Shown: positions 32,535 through 42,447, counted from the first letter of the stretch. The stretch is DNA of 64,000 nt from Actinomycetota bacterium (GCA_030838475.1 JAUZFP010000051.1:45799-109798); one strand, 5' to 3'. The notes: generated by a model not told the origin, from the letters alone. Made by a program: numbers and translations.

Positions 32535-33287
32535 ATGACCCTGGCAGCGGCGACCCTTCCTGAGATGCAGGACGAGGAGATCGCGCTCGCCGCAGCCCCT
32601 GCCGATTCGGCCACGATAATCGACGACCTGCAGCAGCGCATCCGCTCCATGCAGGCGACCAAGCTCGACAGCCGGCTTCTTCCCACGCATCCTGCCCTCG
32701 CCGAACTGCTTCCGGGCGGCGGACTCAAGCAGGGCGCCATGTATTCGGTCGAGCCCACAGGAACCGGGTACGGGGCCACCCTGCTGCTGGCGCTGCTCGC
32801 CGGGCCCTCCGCCGCGGGCTCCTGGTGCGGCATTGTCGGAGTACCGGAGTTCGGCATCGAGGCCGCGGCATCCTTCGGAATCGACCTCGATCGGCTGATT
32901 CTTGTGCCTGCCCCCGGCGACCAGTGGCTGGCCGTGACGGCCGCCATTGCCGACGTGCTGACCGTCGTGGTGATCAAGCCACCGCGACAGGCCTCGGAGG
33001 GAAACCTTGCCCGGCTTGCCGCGCGACTGCGCCAGCGTGGCTCGACCCTGATCGTCGTCGGCTCGCACAGCGCGTGGTCGCAGAGCGAGGCAATGCTGAG
33101 CCTCTCGCAGAGCAGCTGGAGCGGCATCGGCGACGGCGCCGGCCATCTCACCGCTCGGCAGGTCACCGTGACGGTGTCGACGCGAACCGGTGGTCGACCG
33201 CGCAGCGCACGGCTGTGGCTACCGGACCCGGAGCTGCAGTTTGTTCGTGTTGAGGCTCCCCCGACACACCTGCGGGCCGTCGGATGA
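32535..33287 (+). CDS. ImuA'-type RecA-like mutasome protein
   Basis: A 250-residue RecA-fold relative that precedes imuB and dnaE2. The P-loop is degenerate (SVEPTGTGYGAT in place of GxxxxGKT), as in ImuA' proteins, which lack RecA strand-exchange activity. ImuA' is required for induced mutagenesis by the ImuB-DnaE2 complex in mycobacteria. ATG 32535 is chosen because it lies six bases after the -10; upstream in-frame starts (32487, 32517) fall in or before the LexA box. It overlaps imuB by four bases. Confidence 0.87.
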   Translation: MTLAAATLPEMQDEEIALAAAPADSATIIDDLQQRIRSMQATKLDSRLLPTHPALAELLPGGGLKQGAMYSVEPTGTGYGATLLLALLAGPSAAGSWCGIVGVPEFGIEAAASFGIDLDRLILVPAPGDQWLAVTAAIADVLTVVVIKPPRQASEGNLARLAARLRQRGSTLIVVGSHSAWSQSEAMLSLSQSSWSGIGDGAGHLTARQVTVTVSTRTGGRPRSARLWLPDPELQFVRVEAPPTHLRAVG

Positions 33288-34885
33288 GCCCCATCACGCG
33301 CAGCATGGTGCTCTGGGTGCCAGACTGGCCGATCCTCGCCTCGCTGCGAATCGAACCGCTGCGAGGCGAACCGCTAGCGTCCGGCGCAACGGATGTCCCG
33401 CTCGCGCTCATCGAAAAGGGTCTCGTCTTCGCCTGCTCCGCCGCGGCCCGCATCGAGGGTGTGCAACGTGGCCTGCGGATTCGTGAGGCCCAGGCCCGCT
33501 GCACCGACCTGGTCGTTCGGCCCTACGAGCAGCAGCTCGACTCACGAACCTTCGAGACCGTGATCACGGCCATCGAGGAACTCATGCCCGGAGTGCAGCT
33601 CGTGCGACCGGGAATTGCGGCCGTACGCTCGCGCGGCCCGGCCCGTTACTACGGCGGCGAGCAGCCCGCGGGGCTCGCCCTCGTCGCCCTTCTCGAGGGT
33701 CTCGGTATCCCGGGGGCGCGGGTCGGCATCGCCGATGGACCCTTCACGGCCGAACAGGCGGCGCGCACCGCCACCAGCGCACACCGGGTGCGGGTCGTCC
33801 CCGAGGGTGCATCCGCAGACTTTCTGGGAAACCTGTCGATCAGCCTGCTCGAAGATCCCGCGCTCATCACGCTGCTCAGGCGACTCGGCATCTCGACGCT
33901 CGGCGACTTCGCCGCGCTGCCCGCGGCAGACGTGCTGGGGCGCTTCGGGCCCGATGGCGCACACCTGCACGCCCTCGCCGGCGGACTCGACTCCCGACCC
34001 ATCGTCGCCCACCAGCCACCCGACGAGCTCGACCTGGTCGTCGCCTTCGAACCCCCGCTCGATCGCGTCGACCAGGTCACGTTCGGTGTCCGGGCATCCG
34101 CGGACGACTTCGTGCAGCAACTCGTCGCCAAGAAACTGGTGTGCACGACGCTGCGGGTCGAGATCGAGACCGAACTCGGCGACTACTCGGAGCGCAGCTG
34201 GCTGCATCCGCGATCCTTCACCGCGTCGGATGTCGTCGACCGGGTGCGCTGGCAGCTGCAGGGCAGCGGTGAGGTCGACTCCGGGCTGCGTTCGTCAGGG
34301 TTCAAATCAGGAGTAAGCGCCGTTCGTATTGTGCCGGAGGCGGTGGATGCCATCGGCAACCACGAGGTCGGCCTGTTCGGTGCGGGGCCGGATGAGCGCA
34401 TCCACAACGGGCTCGCCCGGGTGCAGAGCATGCTCGGGCACGAGGGTGTTCTCACCCCGGTGGTGAGTGGCGGTCGAACCCTCGCCGACCGGCAGAAGAC
34501 CGTGCCGTGGGGGGATCGTCCGCTGCTCCCCCGTTCCAACCGGTTGCCGTGGCCAGGCCAGCTGCCCCTGCCACTGCCTGCGACGATCTTCGCCGCGCCG
34601 CATCCCGTATTCGTCTACGGGGCGGACGGCACGGAGACGCAGATCGACGAGCGTGGCAGATTCTCGAGTGCGCCGGCCAGGTTCTCCCCCGCGACCGGCA
34701 AAGACTCGCGGCAGATCACGGCGTGGGCGGGACCGTGGCCGATCTCCGAACGCTGGTGGGACGCGGAGGCGGCACTTGACGCATCCCGGTTCCAGGTCGT
34801 CGATGATCGCGGCGTCGCATGGTTGCTGGTGCTGACCCGCCGCGCCACCGGCTCCAGCTGGGCCGCAGAGGCACGGTACGACTGA
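33284..34885 (+). CDS. imuB: ImuB, Y-family polymerase-like mutasome subunit
   Basis: A 533-residue Y-family homologue. It starts MVLWVPDWPILASL where active polymerases have DxDAFFASVE, so the metal-binding acidic residues are lost, as is known for ImuB. The finger/palm region (FACSAAARIEGVQRGLR), thumb (LLRRLGISTLGDFAALPA) and little finger follow, then a C-terminal tail. ImuB is thought to be an adaptor linking DnaE2 and ImuA' to the sliding clamp. The start overlaps imuA' (ATGA), and dnaE2 follows after 15 bases. Confidence 0.92.
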   Translation: MSPITRSMVLWVPDWPILASLRIEPLRGEPLASGATDVPLALIEKGLVFACSAAARIEGVQRGLRIREAQARCTDLVVRPYEQQLDSRTFETVITAIEELMPGVQLVRPGIAAVRSRGPARYYGGEQPAGLALVALLEGLGIPGARVGIADGPFTAEQAARTATSAHRVRVVPEGASADFLGNLSISLLEDPALITLLRRLGISTLGDFAALPAADVLGRFGPDGAHLHALAGGLDSRPIVAHQPPDELDLVVAFEPPLDRVDQVTFGVRASADDFVQQLVAKKLVCTTLRVEIETELGDYSERSWLHPRSFTASDVVDRVRWQLQGSGEVDSGLRSSGFKSGVSAVRIVPEAVDAIGNHEVGLFGAGPDERIHNGLARVQSMLGHEGVLTPVVSGGRTLADRQKTVPWGDRPLLPRSNRLPWPGQLPLPLPATIFAAPHPVFVYGADGTETQIDERGRFSSAPARFSPATGKDSRQITAWAGPWPISERWWDAEAALDASRFQVVDDRGVAWLLVLTRRATGSSWAAEARYD

Positions 34886-34900
34886 TGGGCGGAGCAGCTA

Positions 34901-37900
34901 ATGGGCTTCAATAACCCACCCGTCTCCTGGTCCGAACTGGAGAGAGCCCTCTCCAACCGCCAGCGCCCCGGCGCACCGCCCGTGGGAGCCGACGGAGGCG
35001 ACAGCCCGGCCTGGTCACCCAAACGGATGCCCTACATCCCCGTCGACATCGCGCGCCCCGATACCCGGACGGTGCCCTACGCCGAACTCCACGCGCACTC
35101 CAACTACAGCTTTCTCGATGGGGCTTCTTCCCCCGAGAGCCTGCTCGAGGAGGCGACGCGTCTCGGCCTGCACGGTCTTGCGCTTACCGACCACGACGGT
35201 TTCTACGGCATCGTCCAAATGGCGGAGGTTGCCGAGAACTACGACGTAAAGACGATTTTCGGCGCAGAGCTGTCGCTGGGGTTAAGCGCCCCACAGAACG
35301 GTGTTGCCGATCCCGAGGGCAGCCACCTCCTGGTGCTCGCCCGACGGGAGGACGGCTACCACCGGCTCGCCGGTGCCCTGACTGCAGCACAGCTGGCCGG
35401 CGGAGAAAAGGGCCGGCCCCTCTACGACCTCGAGCAGCTGTCGAATCGCGCGGGAGGCCAGTGGACCGTCCTGACGGGGTGTCGAAAGGGCCGGACGCGA
35501 CAGCAACTCCTGCGCGGCGGTGGCACCGACGGTGAAAACCGTGCCGCACGTGAGATCGATCGCCTCGTCGACCTCTTCGGATCCGACAACGTGCTGGTTG
35601 AGCTCTTCGACCAGGGCGATCCGCTCGCCAGCGATCACAACGATGTGCTTGCCCGCATTGCTACTGCGCGCGGACTCCCGATCGTCGCGACGGGGAATGT
35701 CCACTACGCGACACCGGACGAGTATCGTCTCGCCTCGGCGCTCGCGGCCGTGCGCGCCAGAAGAAGCCTGGACGAAATGGATGGCTGGCTGCCCGCGTCG
35801 TCCGGCGCGCATTTGCGCAGCGGCGCGGAGATGGCCGAGCGCTTCTCCCGCTACCCGGGGGCGGTCGAAAACACGGTTGCCGTCGCCGATGCCCACGCCT
35901 TCGAACTGCGTAAAGCAAAACCGGGCCTTCCCGCGCAGGAGGTTCCGGAGGGCGAGACCCCGATGTCGTGGTTGCGCAAACTCGTGCGACAACTCGCCCC
36001 GGAGCGCTATCCCAAACTCACGCCCGACATCCTCGACCGGCTTGAACAGGAACTGAACGTCATCGCCGAGAAGGACTTTCCCGGCTACTTCCTCATCGTC
36101 TACGACATCGTCAGGTTTGCGCGGAGCCAGGGGATCCTCTGCCAGGGGCGAGGCTCCGCCGCCAACTCCGCGGTGTGTTACGTGCTGAAGGTGACCGCGG
36201 TCGATCCCGTTCGTCACCAACTGCCGTTCGCGCGTTTTCTCTCCAGCATCCGGGATGAGGAGCCGGATATCGATATCGACTTCGACTCGAATCGTCGTGA
36301 GGAGGTCATCCAGTACGTCTACAAAAAATACGGAAGGGAGAACGCCGCCCAGGTGGCGAACGTCATCTCCTACCGCCCCAAGAATGCCGTCCGTGACATG
36401 GCGAAGGCTCTGGGGGCAAGTCCGGGGCAACAGGATGCGTGGTCGAAGCAGGTGGAGCGCTGGGGTGCCCTGACCGAGAGCCAGGATCACGACATCCCAC
36501 CCGCCGTCGTCGACCTGGCCCTGCAGGTGATGAAGTCTCCCCGGCACATGGGGATCCATTCCGGCGGGATGGTGCTGACCGATCGTCCCATCGGGGAGGT
36601 CTGCCCGATCGAACACGGCCGCATGGATGGCCGCACCGTACTGCAGTGGGACAAGGATTCCTGCGCATGGATGGGTCTGGTCAAGTTCGACCTGCTGGGT
36701 CTCGGGATGCTCGCGGCACTGCAACACAGCTTCGACCTGGTGAACGAGCATCTGGGCGAACTCTGGGACCTGGACAGCATTCCCAAGGAGGAGGCCGGCG
36801 TCTACGACATGCTCTGTCGCGCCGACGCGATCGGAGTCTTCCAGGTCGAGTCCCGTGCCCAGATGGGGCTTCTCCCCCGGCTTCAGCCGCGCAAGCTCTA
36901 CGACCTGGTGATCGAGATCGCGATGATCCGGCCTGGGCCCATCCAGGGCGGGGCTGTGCATCCGTTCGTCCGGCGAAAGCTCGGACAGGAACCCGTCACC
37001 TACCTGCATCCGGCCCTCGAGGAGCCTCTTGCCCGCACGCTGGGCATTCCGATCTTTCAGGAACAGCTCATGCAGATCGCGGTGGCCGTCGGCGGGTGCA
37101 GCCCGGAGGATGCCGACCTGCTGCGGCGCGCCATGGGGTCGAAGCGTGGTGTCGAGCGGATCGAATCGCTCAGGGCGAAGCTCTACCTGGGGATGGAATC
37201 CAATGGGATCTCCCCCGAGGTAGCCGACGAGATCTACGGCAAGATCAAGGCGTTCGCCAACTTCGGATTCGCGGAAAGCCACAGCCAGAGCTTCGCGCTT
37301 CTGGTCTATGCCAGCTCGTGGATGCGCCTGCACTATCCCGGCGCATTTCTGGCGGCCCTTCTGCGTTCCCAGCCGATGGGTTTCTATTCGCCGCAAACCC
37401 TGGTTGCGGATGCTCGCCGGCACGGTGTCGAGGTGCGGCGGCCGGACATCCAGCTGTCGGGGGTTTCGGCGGGGCTTGAGGCACTGGAGGGACCTGCTGT
37501 ACCCATCGGCTCAGATTCCTGCCTCGACCGTGAGCAGCCCGAGGTCCCCCTCTTCGATCGCAGTATCCCCATGGACTACGTCCGTCATCGTCGCGATGCC
37601 GGTTTCGCGGTACGGCTCGGCCTCGATGAGGTCAGCGGGATCAGCGAGACGATGGCCAAAAAAATTGTCGCCGAACGCGATCGCGGCGGCAGGTATCTCA
37701 GCATGAACGATCTCGTGCGGCGGGTGGGGCTTTCGACGGCGCAGCTGGAGATGCTCTCGGCGGCGGGGGCCTTCGATACTTTTGGGCTGCGTCGACGCGA
37801 GGCGATGTGGAACGCGGGCAACGCCGCCCAGGACCGTGTTGAGTTTCTCCCCGGCACGATCGTGACCGTGCAGCCCCCGCTGTTCTCGATTCCGTCCGAA

Positions 37901-38308
37901 GTCGACGAGCTGGTGAACGACCTGTGGTCGATGGGGATGTCGGTGGACAATCATCCCGTCCACCACCTCCGCGCGCAGCTCGATGCGCGCGGGGTGCTCT
38001 CTGCCGCCGCACTCGGCACGGCAGAGCCGGGGCGACGGGTCGAGGTCGGGGGTGTCGTCACTCACCGCCAGCGGCCTGCAACCGCCAGCGGCATCACCTT
38101 CGTGAATCTCGAAGATGAGACCGGACTCGTCAACGTCATCTGCGGCGTCGGCGTCTGGAACCGCTATCGGCGGATCACCAGGGATGCGCAGGCCATGATC
38201 GTTCGCGGCATCCTCGAGCGTTCGGCCGAGGGCGTCACCAACCTGCTCGCCGACAAATTCGAGGTGTTGTCGATGACGCCGCAGACGAGGTCCCGGGACT
38301 TTCGGTAA
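34901..38308 (+). CDS. dnaE2: Error-prone DNA polymerase III alpha subunit DnaE2
   Basis: A 1135-residue C-family polymerase. A PHP domain begins at about residue 60 (ELHAHSNYSFLDG). The catalytic palm carries DIDIDFDS (about 457-464) preceded by CQGRGSAANSAVCY. The PHMGIHSGGMVL-type helix-hairpin region and the FANFGFAESHSQSFALL motif follow, and the OB domain near 1030-1110 reads VGGVVTHRQRP and ITFVNLEDETG. It is shorter than replicative DnaE1 and lacks the C-terminal clamp-binding tail, as expected for DnaE2. It is the third gene of the LexA-controlled mutasome operon and carries out translesion synthesis. Confidence 0.94.
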   Translation: MGFNNPPVSWSELERALSNRQRPGAPPVGADGGDSPAWSPKRMPYIPVDIARPDTRTVPYAELHAHSNYSFLDGASSPESLLEEATRLGLHGLALTDHDGFYGIVQMAEVAENYDVKTIFGAELSLGLSAPQNGVADPEGSHLLVLARREDGYHRLAGALTAAQLAGGEKGRPLYDLEQLSNRAGGQWTVLTGCRKGRTRQQLLRGGGTDGENRAAREIDRLVDLFGSDNVLVELFDQGDPLASDHNDVLARIATARGLPIVATGNVHYATPDEYRLASALAAVRARRSLDEMDGWLPASSGAHLRSGAEMAERFSRYPGAVENTVAVADAHAFELRKAKPGLPAQEVPEGETPMSWLRKLVRQLAPERYPKLTPDILDRLEQELNVIAEKDFPGYFLIVYDIVRFARSQGILCQGRGSAANSAVCYVLKVTAVDPVRHQLPFARFLSSIRDEEPDIDIDFDSNRREEVIQYVYKKYGRENAAQVANVISYRPKNAVRDMAKALGASPGQQDAWSKQVERWGALTESQDHDIPPAVVDLALQVMKSPRHMGIHSGGMVLTDRPIGEVCPIEHGRMDGRTVLQWDKDSCAWMGLVKFDLLGLGMLAALQHSFDLVNEHLGELWDLDSIPKEEAGVYDMLCRADAIGVFQVESRAQMGLLPRLQPRKLYDLVIEIAMIRPGPIQGGAVHPFVRRKLGQEPVTYLHPALEEPLARTLGIPIFQEQLMQIAVAVGGCSPEDADLLRRAMGSKRGVERIESLRAKLYLGMESNGISPEVADEIYGKIKAFANFGFAESHSQSFALLVYASSWMRLHYPGAFLAALLRSQPMGFYSPQTLVADARRHGVEVRRPDIQLSGVSAGLEALEGPAVPIGSDSCLDREQPEVPLFDRSIPMDYVRHRRDAGFAVRLGLDEVSGISETMAKKIVAERDRGGRYLSMNDLVRRVGLSTAQLEMLSAAGAFDTFGLRRREAMWNAGNAAQDRVEFLPGTIVTVQPPLFSIPSEVDELVNDLWSMGMSVDNHPVHHLRAQLDARGVLSAAALGTAEPGRRVEVGGVVTHRQRPATASGITFVNLEDETGLVNVICGVGVWNRYRRITRDAQAMIVRGILERSAEGVTNLLADKFEVLSMTPQTRSRDFR

Positions 38309-38350
38309 ACATCCAGCAAGACTCCAGCAATGGCACCATAGGGTCGAGAA

Positions 38351-39211
38351 ATGTCAAAGGAGTCTGCGCGCGTCAGCTCCGAGCATCGCAAGGCAGTCGT
38401 CGCCGCGGCCAAGAAGGCAGAGAAGCGTCGCAGGTTCATTGGACGGACCGTCGTCATCGCGGTCGTCGTGGTTGTCGCCGCAGCACTCACCGTGCTGATC
38501 ATCGTCGTCACGCGGCCCACGCCATCGACCGCAGCGGCGACGAGCGGACAGATCATCCCCGCCGCCTCGTCCGGCACCACGACCGTCGAGGCACCGGCCA
38601 CCAGGGTGAAGAACACCACGGGCATCTCCGGTGTCCTGGCCTTTGACACCACCGGCTGGCCGGGCGACGGCTCCGACCACAACGGTGCGCTGGAGCACAA
38701 CCACGTCACCACTCCCGTCACCTACTCGGTGCTTCCACCGGTCGGTGGCCCGCACAACCCGGTCTGGATGAATGCCGGCGTCTACACGAAACCCGTTCCG
38801 ACCGAGCGAGCGGTGCACAACCTCGAGCACGGCGCCGTCTGGATCACCTACAACCCGAACCTCCCCAAGGCCGACATCGCGAAGCTCACCGCATTTGTCA
38901 CCAAACAGTCCCTCATCGCGGAGCCGGCGAGCGAGGTCGGCTTCAGCGGCGAGTCGAACCGCTACATGGACCTGACCCCGTGGGCCAGCAACACGCTACC
39001 GAGTCCGATCGTGATCAGCTCGTGGGGGTACCAGCTGCGAGTGTCCAGCCCGACCGATCCGAGACTGCAGAAGTTCGTGGATACGTTCCGCAACCAGCAG
39101 AAGTACAGCCCGGAGTTCGGTGGGCCGGTGGACGGCGTTCCGATCCAGAGCGGTGGCCGCCCCGCCCTCGACGGCGGAACCGAGGCGAACCCGCCCGGTA
39201 CCACCAACTAG
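38351..39211 (+). CDS. DUF3105 membrane-anchored protein
   Basis: A 286-residue protein with a basic N-terminus, one membrane segment (about residues 32-53), a Ser/Thr/Ala-rich stalk and an extracytoplasmic DUF3105 domain: VTYSVLPPVGGPHNPVW, then the hallmark AVHNLEHGAVWITYNP around residues 155-170 and PIVISSWGYQLR. The conserved His residues suggest metal binding, but the function is unknown. It follows dnaE2 after 42 bases with AAAGGAG before ATG 38351; it is not clearly part of the SOS operon. Confidence 0.88.
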   Translation: MSKESARVSSEHRKAVVAAAKKAEKRRRFIGRTVVIAVVVVVAAALTVLIIVVTRPTPSTAAATSGQIIPAASSGTTTVEAPATRVKNTTGISGVLAFDTTGWPGDGSDHNGALEHNHVTTPVTYSVLPPVGGPHNPVWMNAGVYTKPVPTERAVHNLEHGAVWITYNPNLPKADIAKLTAFVTKQSLIAEPASEVGFSGESNRYMDLTPWASNTLPSPIVISSWGYQLRVSSPTDPRLQKFVDTFRNQQKYSPEFGGPVDGVPIQSGGRPALDGGTEANPPGTTN

Positions 39212-39219
39212 CCCACGAC

Positions 39220-39277
39220 CGCTGCACTTTGTTGAGCACGCGGTAGTTACAGGGGCCGCGCGGTCAACAAACTGCGG
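39220..39277. repeat. Imperfect inverted repeat between convergent genes
   Basis: CCGC..CA.TTTGTTGA..CGCGG (left arm, 39220-39244) pairs with CCGCGCGGTCAACAAACTGCGG (right arm, about 39255-39276), with small internal loops and a loop of about 10 bases. It fills the gap between the DUF3105 and aminotransferase stop codons. No T run follows on either strand. It could be a factor-dependent terminator or a dispersed REP-like element. Confidence 0.5.
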
Positions 39278-39282
39278 CGTGT

Positions 39283-40518
39283 CTAGGCGGCGGCGTGCTC
39301 CGCCTGGGCGAGCAGGATGCACGTGCACAGCCCGTCGATGGCCGCACGAACGTCCGCGAGCGACGGAAATGTCGGCGCGATCCGAATCGTGGAGTCCCTC
39401 GGATCGTCACCGTACGGGTAGGGCGAACCGGCAGCGGTCACCGCAATGCCGGCCTCCTTGGCGAGGGCGACGGCACGTGTTGCGCAACCCTCCCCCGCCT
39501 CGAGGCTGATGAAATAGCCACCCTTCGGGCGTGTCCACTCGGCGGCACCGGCCAGGCGAGCGTCAAGGATCTCGAAGACAGCATCAAACTTGGGCACGAT
39601 AAGCGCGCGGTTCTCGCGCATGTGCTCCCGCACACCCTCGGCATCCTTCAGAAACCGAACGTGGCGCAGCTGGTTGATCTTGTCCGGCCCGATGTTGCGG
39701 GCAGACGAGTATTCGCGAACCCACGCGACGGTCCCCGGCGATCCACCGACAAAACCGACGCCACCGCCGGCGAACGTGATCTTCGAGGTGGACGCAAACA
39801 CGATGGGACGGTCCGGATGTCCGGCGGCCGCGGCCAGCGCGAGCACGTCGATGACGGGCAGTTCATCGTCGGTCAGGTGGTGCACGGCGTACGCGTTGTC
39901 CCACATCAGAGTGAAGTCTGGGGCGGCGCTCGGCATCTCGACCAGCGCCGTGACCTCCGCCTCGGTGAAGCTGTATCCGGTCGGGTTTGCGTAGGTCGGT
40001 ACGGCCCACAGCCCGCGGATGCTGGCGTCGCTCGCGACGAGGCGCTTGATGGTGACGAGGTCGAGCCCGCCGTCCACGAAGGGGACGGGGATCATCCGGA
40101 TTCCGAGTGCCTCACAGATCGTGAAGTGTCGGTCATATCCGGGGACGGGGCACAGGAACGTCACGTCCTTCACGTCCCGCCACGGGCCGTCACCACCCGG
40201 GCGGCCGTTCAGGAGAGCGTTGACGATCGTGCCGTGCATGATCGGCAGTGTCACAGCGTCGAGCGCGAGCAGCTGCGCGGTCGGGATGTGCAGAAGCTCA
40301 CCGAAGATGGCACGCAGTTCCTCGAGACCGTCCGGACCACCGTAGTTGCGCAGGTCCGTTCCGTCCGCGCCGCGGAAGTCGCCCTCACCGGGCAGAGTCA
40401 AGAGGGCGTTGGAGAGATCGAGCTGCTCCGGCGATGGCTTACCGCGCGTCAAATCGAGCTTCAGGCCCTGGCCGCGAAGTTCTTCGTGTTGCTGTCTCAG
40501 CTCTTCGATCGAGGTCAC
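39283..40518 (-). CDS. PLP-dependent aminotransferase (MocR-like aspartate aminotransferase type)
   Basis: A 411-residue fold-type I aminotransferase of the Aminotran_MocR (PF12897-like) group: LDLTRGKPSPEQLDLS at the start, LRNYGGPDGLEELR, PTYANPTGYSF, MWDNAYAVHHL with the PLP-contacting Asp, STSKITFAGGG with the Schiff-base Lys (about 245), and RIAPTFPS with the carboxylate-binding Arg. No DNA-binding domain is present. Aspartate or a related amino acid is the likely substrate. GTG 40518 has TAACGT (40525-40530) six bases upstream, a leaderless signature. Confidence 0.88.
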   Translation of the reverse strand: MTSIEELRQQHEELRGQGLKLDLTRGKPSPEQLDLSNALLTLPGEGDFRGADGTDLRNYGGPDGLEELRAIFGELLHIPTAQLLALDAVTLPIMHGTIVNALLNGRPGGDGPWRDVKDVTFLCPVPGYDRHFTICEALGIRMIPVPFVDGGLDLVTIKRLVASDASIRGLWAVPTYANPTGYSFTEAEVTALVEMPSAAPDFTLMWDNAYAVHHLTDDELPVIDVLALAAAAGHPDRPIVFASTSKITFAGGGVGFVGGSPGTVAWVREYSSARNIGPDKINQLRHVRFLKDAEGVREHMRENRALIVPKFDAVFEILDARLAGAAEWTRPKGGYFISLEAGEGCATRAVALAKEAGIAVTAAGSPYPYGDDPRDSTIRIAPTFPSLADVRAAIDGLCTCILLAQAEHAAA

Positions 40519-40554
40519 CAGACAACGTTAGCGCGAGGCTGTACGCCCGAATGT

Positions 40555-42378
40555 CTACCCTCCGGCGTGGATGCGTTTACGAAGGAAGTCGATGCGGTCC
40601 TGCAGCTGGCTCACGGTGGCCTGTGCGACGGCGGGGCCGCCACAGCTTCGACGAAGCTCCGCGTGGATGTGGGCGTGCGGTTCGCCGCTGAGCTTGGCCC
40701 GCACGCCAACCAGGCCGTTCAGGACCGCCCGCTGCTCTTTGAGGTTTCGGTACAGCGGCTTGTCTTCCGGCCGGTCATCCATCGGCCCAGCGCTCGCGCG
40801 GCGAGCGGTCGCCCGACGAGATTGCCTGGCCTGGCGGGCACGCAGGAGGTCGCGAACCTGGTCGGGTTCGAGAATGCCCGGAAGCCCGAGGAAGTCCAGT
40901 TCCTCGTCGCTGCCCACCTCGGCGGCGAAGCCGAACTCGGTGCCGTCGTACAGAACGCGGTCGAAATTCGCGTCGGACTCGAGCGCCTGCCAGGTGAACT
41001 CGTCCTCAAGCCGTTCCGAGGCGGATTCCTCTCGATTCGCCTCGTCCATAAGGTCGTCGTCGAGGAGGTCGATCTGCTCCGAATCCCGGTCGAGAGCGTG
41101 GTCGCGCTCCAGCTCGAGCTGCCCCGCCAGCGCCATCAGGATGGGCACGCTCGGCAGGAAGATCGACGCGAGTTCGCCTCGGCGACGCGCCCGAACAAAT
41201 CGACCGATCGCCTGCGAGAAGTACAGCGGGGTCGCGGCGGACGTGGCATAGACCCCGACGGCGAGCCGCGGAACGTCGACGCCCTCGGAGACCATTCGAA
41301 CGGCGACCATCCAGCGGGAGTCGCCCGCGGCAAAGGCCTCGATGCGGTCGCTGGATGCCCGCTCATCCGACAGCACGATCGTTGGCGCCTCGCCGGTCAG
41401 ACGTTCGAGTACGGTCGCGTAGGCGCGCGCCGAGGCCTGGTCGGTGGCGATCACGAGTCCGCCGGCATCCGGGATCGTGTGCCGGACCTCGGTCAGGCGG
41501 CGATCCGCCGCCGCGAGGACGGCGGGAATCCACTCGCCATCGGCGGCGAGAGCCGTGCGCCATGCCTGTGCGGTGACATCTTTGGTGTCCTCCTGGCCGA
41601 GCCGGGCCTCGAACTCGTCGCCCATCTTCGTGCGCCAGCGCATCTTGCCGGCGTAGGCGAGAAAGATCACTGGACGCACTACGCCGTCGGCGAGGGCGCG
41701 ACCATAGCCGTAGTTGTAATCGGTGCGGGAGAGCCGGATGCCGTGCTCGTCGCGCAGGTACGTCACGAATGGGATGGGGGCGGTGTCGGATCGAAATGGC
41801 GTGCCGGTCAGCGAGAGACGCCGGGTCGCCGGTTCGAACGCTTCCCGAATGGCGTCGCCCCAGCTGAGTGCGTCTCCGCCGTGGTGGACCTCGTCGAGGA
41901 TCACGAGCGTGCGCGCCGATTCCGTGAACTGCCGGTGCAGCGCGGCGCGCATCGCGACCTGGGCGTAGGTGACGATGACACCGTTGAAGCGGCGGCCGCC
42001 CATCGACTGCCCGTTGCGGAACTCGGGGTTGAGCCGGATGCCCGCTCGGTGGGCAGCATCCGCCCACTGGCGCTTCAGGTGCTCGGTCGGCGCAACCACG
42101 GTGATGCGGTCGACCACCCGGCGAGCGAGGAGCTCGGCGGCGAGGCGAAGCGCGAAGGTGGTCTTGCCTGCGCCGGGCGTCGCGGCAGCGAGAAAGTCGC
42201 GCGGTTCCGTTTCGAAATAGACGTCGAGGGCCTCGGCCTGCCAGGCGCGGAGCTTGTCTGCGGTGCCGCGCGCCGCACGCTCCGGGTAGGAGGGCGACAG
42301 GTGTTCTGCCGCGAATGTCCCAACGGCTCTCGGCTGTGGTCCGATCATCCCGGCGGAAGAAACGTCAGGGGTGGTCAC
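40555..42378 (-). CDS. SF2 DEAD/DEAH-box helicase
   Basis: A 607-residue helicase with an N-terminal adenine-binding region (LRAWQAEAL), Walker A ATPGAGKTT (about 65-73), Walker B ILDEVHHGG (DEVH) near 160, motif III SLTGTPF and motif VI QAIGRFVRARRRGE near 400. The C-terminal 190 residues are acidic then basic and have no nuclease motif I can see. It resembles the ResIII-type helicases of actinobacteria annotated as ATP-dependent DNA helicases; the role is unknown. TATCGT (42387-42392) is eight bases before GTG 42378. Confidence 0.85.
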   Translation of the reverse strand: MTTPDVSSAGMIGPQPRAVGTFAAEHLSPSYPERAARGTADKLRAWQAEALDVYFETEPRDFLAAATPGAGKTTFALRLAAELLARRVVDRITVVAPTEHLKRQWADAAHRAGIRLNPEFRNGQSMGGRRFNGVIVTYAQVAMRAALHRQFTESARTLVILDEVHHGGDALSWGDAIREAFEPATRRLSLTGTPFRSDTAPIPFVTYLRDEHGIRLSRTDYNYGYGRALADGVVRPVIFLAYAGKMRWRTKMGDEFEARLGQEDTKDVTAQAWRTALAADGEWIPAVLAAADRRLTEVRHTIPDAGGLVIATDQASARAYATVLERLTGEAPTIVLSDERASSDRIEAFAAGDSRWMVAVRMVSEGVDVPRLAVGVYATSAATPLYFSQAIGRFVRARRRGELASIFLPSVPILMALAGQLELERDHALDRDSEQIDLLDDDLMDEANREESASERLEDEFTWQALESDANFDRVLYDGTEFGFAAEVGSDEELDFLGLPGILEPDQVRDLLRARQARQSRRATARRASAGPMDDRPEDKPLYRNLKEQRAVLNGLVGVRAKLSGEPHAHIHAELRRSCGGPAVAQATVSQLQDRIDFLRKRIHAGG

Positions 42379-42447
42379 TTGATAAGACGATACCGGGCAG
42401 GACCGACAGGCCGGCTATCGACCGGCGGTCGGCACGGAAACGAAAGG

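Noticed and set aside
35282..37423. A 713-codon open frame on the minus strand
   Set aside because: It is the antisense of dnaE2.
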